From positions 2,480,001 to 2,544,000 of the forward strand of contig JAQOTA010000060.1 in assembly GCA_029532415.1 (NCBI GenBank): a stretch of 64,000 nucleotides of DNA, given 5' to 3'. This DNA comes from Marasmius tenuissimus (Eukaryota > Basidiomycota > Agaricomycetes > Agaricales > Marasmiaceae). Below the pieces are notes generated by a model, which saw only the letters and a program-made list of their open reading frames with translations, ran no database searches and was not told where the DNA came from. Shown here piece by piece: positions 61,703 through 64,000 of this stretch. Numbering within the stretch: the stretch's first letter is position 1; each line of letters begins with the position of its first letter. Position numbers and translations under genes: made by a program.

Positions 61703-63102
61703 ATGGACCGCCCTTCTCATCTCTCAGTCATCGTCGACCTTGATCCTTCCCGCTGGACCGCCCTCAATTTGCCCCAGTTCATCTCGAATCTGCTCGCTTT
61801 TCTCAACGCGCATATAGCCGCCAAACATGAGAATACTCTGGCCGTCTTCGGTGCTTTTCCCGCCAAGAGGTCCTCATCATTTCCGCATGTTTTTCATCTG
61901 TCCAGCTCACATGCTCTACTCAGCGTAATGCTCTATTCATCATTGGATCCCGTCACCGATGTACCGCCGAGCGATGCCAACTCGTATCCTCCTTTCAAGC
62001 TCGTCGATTCCACCGTTGCCACTCGTATAACTCGTGAACTCGAGCTCATCGCAGACGACGACCTCGAAGGTTGGTGGTTCTTATCGTCGCAACTCGTTTG
62101 TCCACCCATTTCTGTCGTCTCAGCGCCCGTCGCACTAGTCGGCGCTCTGACCAAAGCTCTCTGCTGTAAGCTAGTTTATATGGAATACAGACCTCGTTCG
62201 ACTTCATTAACATTGAGCGTCCCGTTACACATCAGATATTAATAGGCTCACTATTGAGAACAATGCTGCCACCGCAAACTCTGGCGATCAGTCCCTGGAG
62301 CCCGTTGCTCTACCAGACCCAAGAATCCTCATTCTCTCCGTCTCCCCTGATCTCACTTCATCCTATATCCCGGTCATGAACTCTATATTCTCTGCCCAAA
62401 AGCTTGTGAGGACTCTCGTCTCTACTTCTCTATGAAAAGTCGTTACATCTGGCACCTTGCAGAAAGTGACCATTGACGCCTGCCAGATTTCTGGCTCCGA
62501 AAACGTCTTTTTGCAGCAAGCTACCCACCTCACTGGTGGCTCATATATCTGCGCCGAGCGCCAGGACGCCCTATTACAATACCTTACGGTGCGTGTTACC
62601 CCACTCGCAGCCCTGATTCCATTGCGTCTGACCTTGCCATAGATGGCACTTCTGCCCCCACCATCCGTCCGCAAAACCATTGCCGTTCCCACACAAGACA
62701 AAATCGACTTTCGTGCAACGTGTTTCTGTCACAAAAATATTGTCGATATTGGATTTGTCTGTTCCGTCTGCTTGTCCAGTAAGCACCTCTCCTTCCCTCT
62801 CTCTCTCGCTTTCCGCCCTTTGTCCCTCCTCATCTTCCCCAATGCCAGTCTTCTGCCAACCAGTCCCCGTCTGCTCAACCTGTAGAACCAAGTTCCCAAT
62901 CAAGACTCTACAAAGGCTCAACAGTTCTAGACCACCGTTGCTCTCGTCACCCTCTTCGGCGTCGGCGCCAGGACGAACGCCCCCCCCATCATCATCGGCG
63001 AGGCCGTCGACGACGCCCCGACCTCCGGCGACCCCATCCACGGGAGGCGATCAAAGGCAGTTACCTCGCTCCGCTGTCAACGGCCATGCTGTCGGTCAGT
63101 GA
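61703..63102 (+). CDS. TFB4: TFIIH subunit Tfb4/p34
   Basis: A core TFIIH subunit for transcription initiation and nucleotide-excision repair. The von-Willebrand-like N-terminus starts MDRPSHLSVIVDLDPSRW, then FISNLLAFLNAHIAAKHENTLAVFGA. Later exons carry NRLTIENN, ILILSVSPDLTSSYIPVMNSIFSAQKL, IDACQISGSENVFLQQATHLTGGSYI and the zinc-binding end [27 protein letters not shown] and CSTCRTKF. A Ser/Pro/Thr-rich tail of about 50 residues ends GHAVGQ. Five exons; introns start at about 62167, 62405, 62589 and 62781. The frame is intact, with no odd residue in the zinc-binding part. Confidence 0.93.
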
Positions 63103-63729
63103 ACAGCGTTGACCAACTAGGCTACGAGGTGTCATGGGACCTGTTTGTGCGATACGAGATTGGGAACTTCCGTGCTGCGCTCCGGTAACTTCCAGCTGCC
63201 CATTACCGGGAGTACGGTGAGAATTCGTTGGAGATAAGTGGAGGAAGACTACGGGGGGCTCGACGTTCGTTGAGAAAGAGATACCTCAGCCTCTGGTAGT
63301 TCCGAACGATATCAGTCCCCTCGACGTGTCTGATGCGGGTATCATGTTCCTAACAAAGATATCTTGAATGATAAAGCAAACACTAGGAACTTTCTATCGT
63401 TCAACAACCACTCCGGGTGCGCTTTGAGCGCTAAGCATCTTACGAGGCTACAGGAAACCAAGAAAGAAAAGCTAACACAAGCTGTCCGTGGGTGTGGAAT
63501 AAGGCGCTATTGAACGCTCAACGTTCAAAGTTGAATTCCGAATAAGTACCTAGACAACTTTCTCCTTTTCAATACAGCCCCTGGCCGTGTCAATGTACAA
63601 AGCTGCTACCTACTACTACATACACATTGTAAATACAAACAGGCTCCCAATAGTACCCAGTACAAAACACTAAAACTTCTCTCCTTTTTTTTTTCATACC
63701 GCTTCTCATCAAAGTCGTTTCATTTTGAG
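63103..63729. other. Spacer between convergent genes
   Basis: 3' flanks of TFB4 and of the partial minus-strand gene. Short plus-strand frames just after the TFB4 stop look partly protein-like but are broken by stops, so I do not call a gene. Confidence 0.45.
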
Positions 63730-63914
63730 CTAAGCTCTATCAAATGGTCCCGCCACGGGTTTCCGATTCGTGGTGAGGTTGGCGAAGGTAAACTTCCAAT
63801 CGTATTCTTCTGACGCCAGTTCGAGTCGTCGCTCGGGTAAGTTGACCGCCCTCCCGATGTGGTCCTTGCAGCGACCAACTTGATACGGATTGTGATGAGA
63901 CTGAACGTTATTCC
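63730..63914 (-). CDS. 3'-terminal exon of a gene entering from the right
   Basis: Partial. An acceptor (ACCACAG) precedes 63914, and the exon reads about 61 residues to a TAG at 63730: NNVQSHHNPYQVGRCKDHIG, later LELASEEYDWKFTFANL and a final GPFDRA. Composition is that of a soluble protein. I do not recognise it. The rest lies beyond the window; the sequence from 63915 to 64000 looks like intron and preceding exon. Confidence 0.55.
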
Positions 63915-64000
63915 CTGTGGTAATGGTCAAACAACAAGGAGATTAGCCATCGAACGAAACGACGTACGACGACGGGAACAATTAGTGGCAAGATGATAAA

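Overview
This window is nuclear DNA from a filamentous fungus, most likely an Agaricomycete (mushroom-forming Basidiomycota). The evidence is intron-dense genes with short introns (about 45-70 bases, GT...AG), Zn2Cys6 regulators, secreted plant- and microbe-polymer hydrolases, and basidiomycete-style housekeeping proteins. No operons, rRNA, CRISPR array or intact transposon were seen. Gene products were recognised by reading translations and splice sites by eye; no database search was run, so species and identity levels are not claimed.

Layout. 1-7.4 kb is gene-poor accessory DNA: a short zinc-cluster protein, then two tandem, damaged copies of a secreted pepsin-type protease. 7.7-23.3 kb is a housekeeping block: ATP sulfurylase (sulfate assimilation), ERO1 (ER disulfide formation), a vigilin/Scp160 multi-KH protein, the U2 snRNP protein SR140 and protein phosphatase 5. 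23.6-28.7 kb holds two secreted enzymes, an SLT-fold lytic-transglycosylase-like protein and a GH44 glucanase. ORC1 follows (29.5-32.4 kb), then a long gene-free stretch with a fresh 298-base tandem duplication that reaches into the 3' end of a Pho85-type cyclin gene. A second SLT-fold protein, with an Asn-rich linker, lies at 38.6-39.9 kb.

40.7-63.1 kb is dense: an unrecognised 154-residue protein, a large zinc-cluster transcription factor divergent from mitochondrial 2-methylcitrate dehydratase, a disordered protein, RNase H2 subunit B divergent from SNAPC3 (snRNA gene transcription), an intron-containing tRNA-Lys, COG7 (Golgi tethering), the chromatin remodeller CHD1 divergent from TFIIH subunit Tfb4. 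A 3'-terminal exon of another gene enters from the right edge.

Most interesting points: three consecutive micro-exons (4, 8 and 6 nt) encoding the heart of a zinc cluster; the exact 298-base duplication; a cluster of bZIP (TGASTCA) and E-box (CACGTG) sites upstream of the cyclin; a UPR-type element upstream of ERO1; and the pair of bacterial-like SLT secreted proteins on either side of the GH44 gene. I do not see a clear-cut new multi-gene system.
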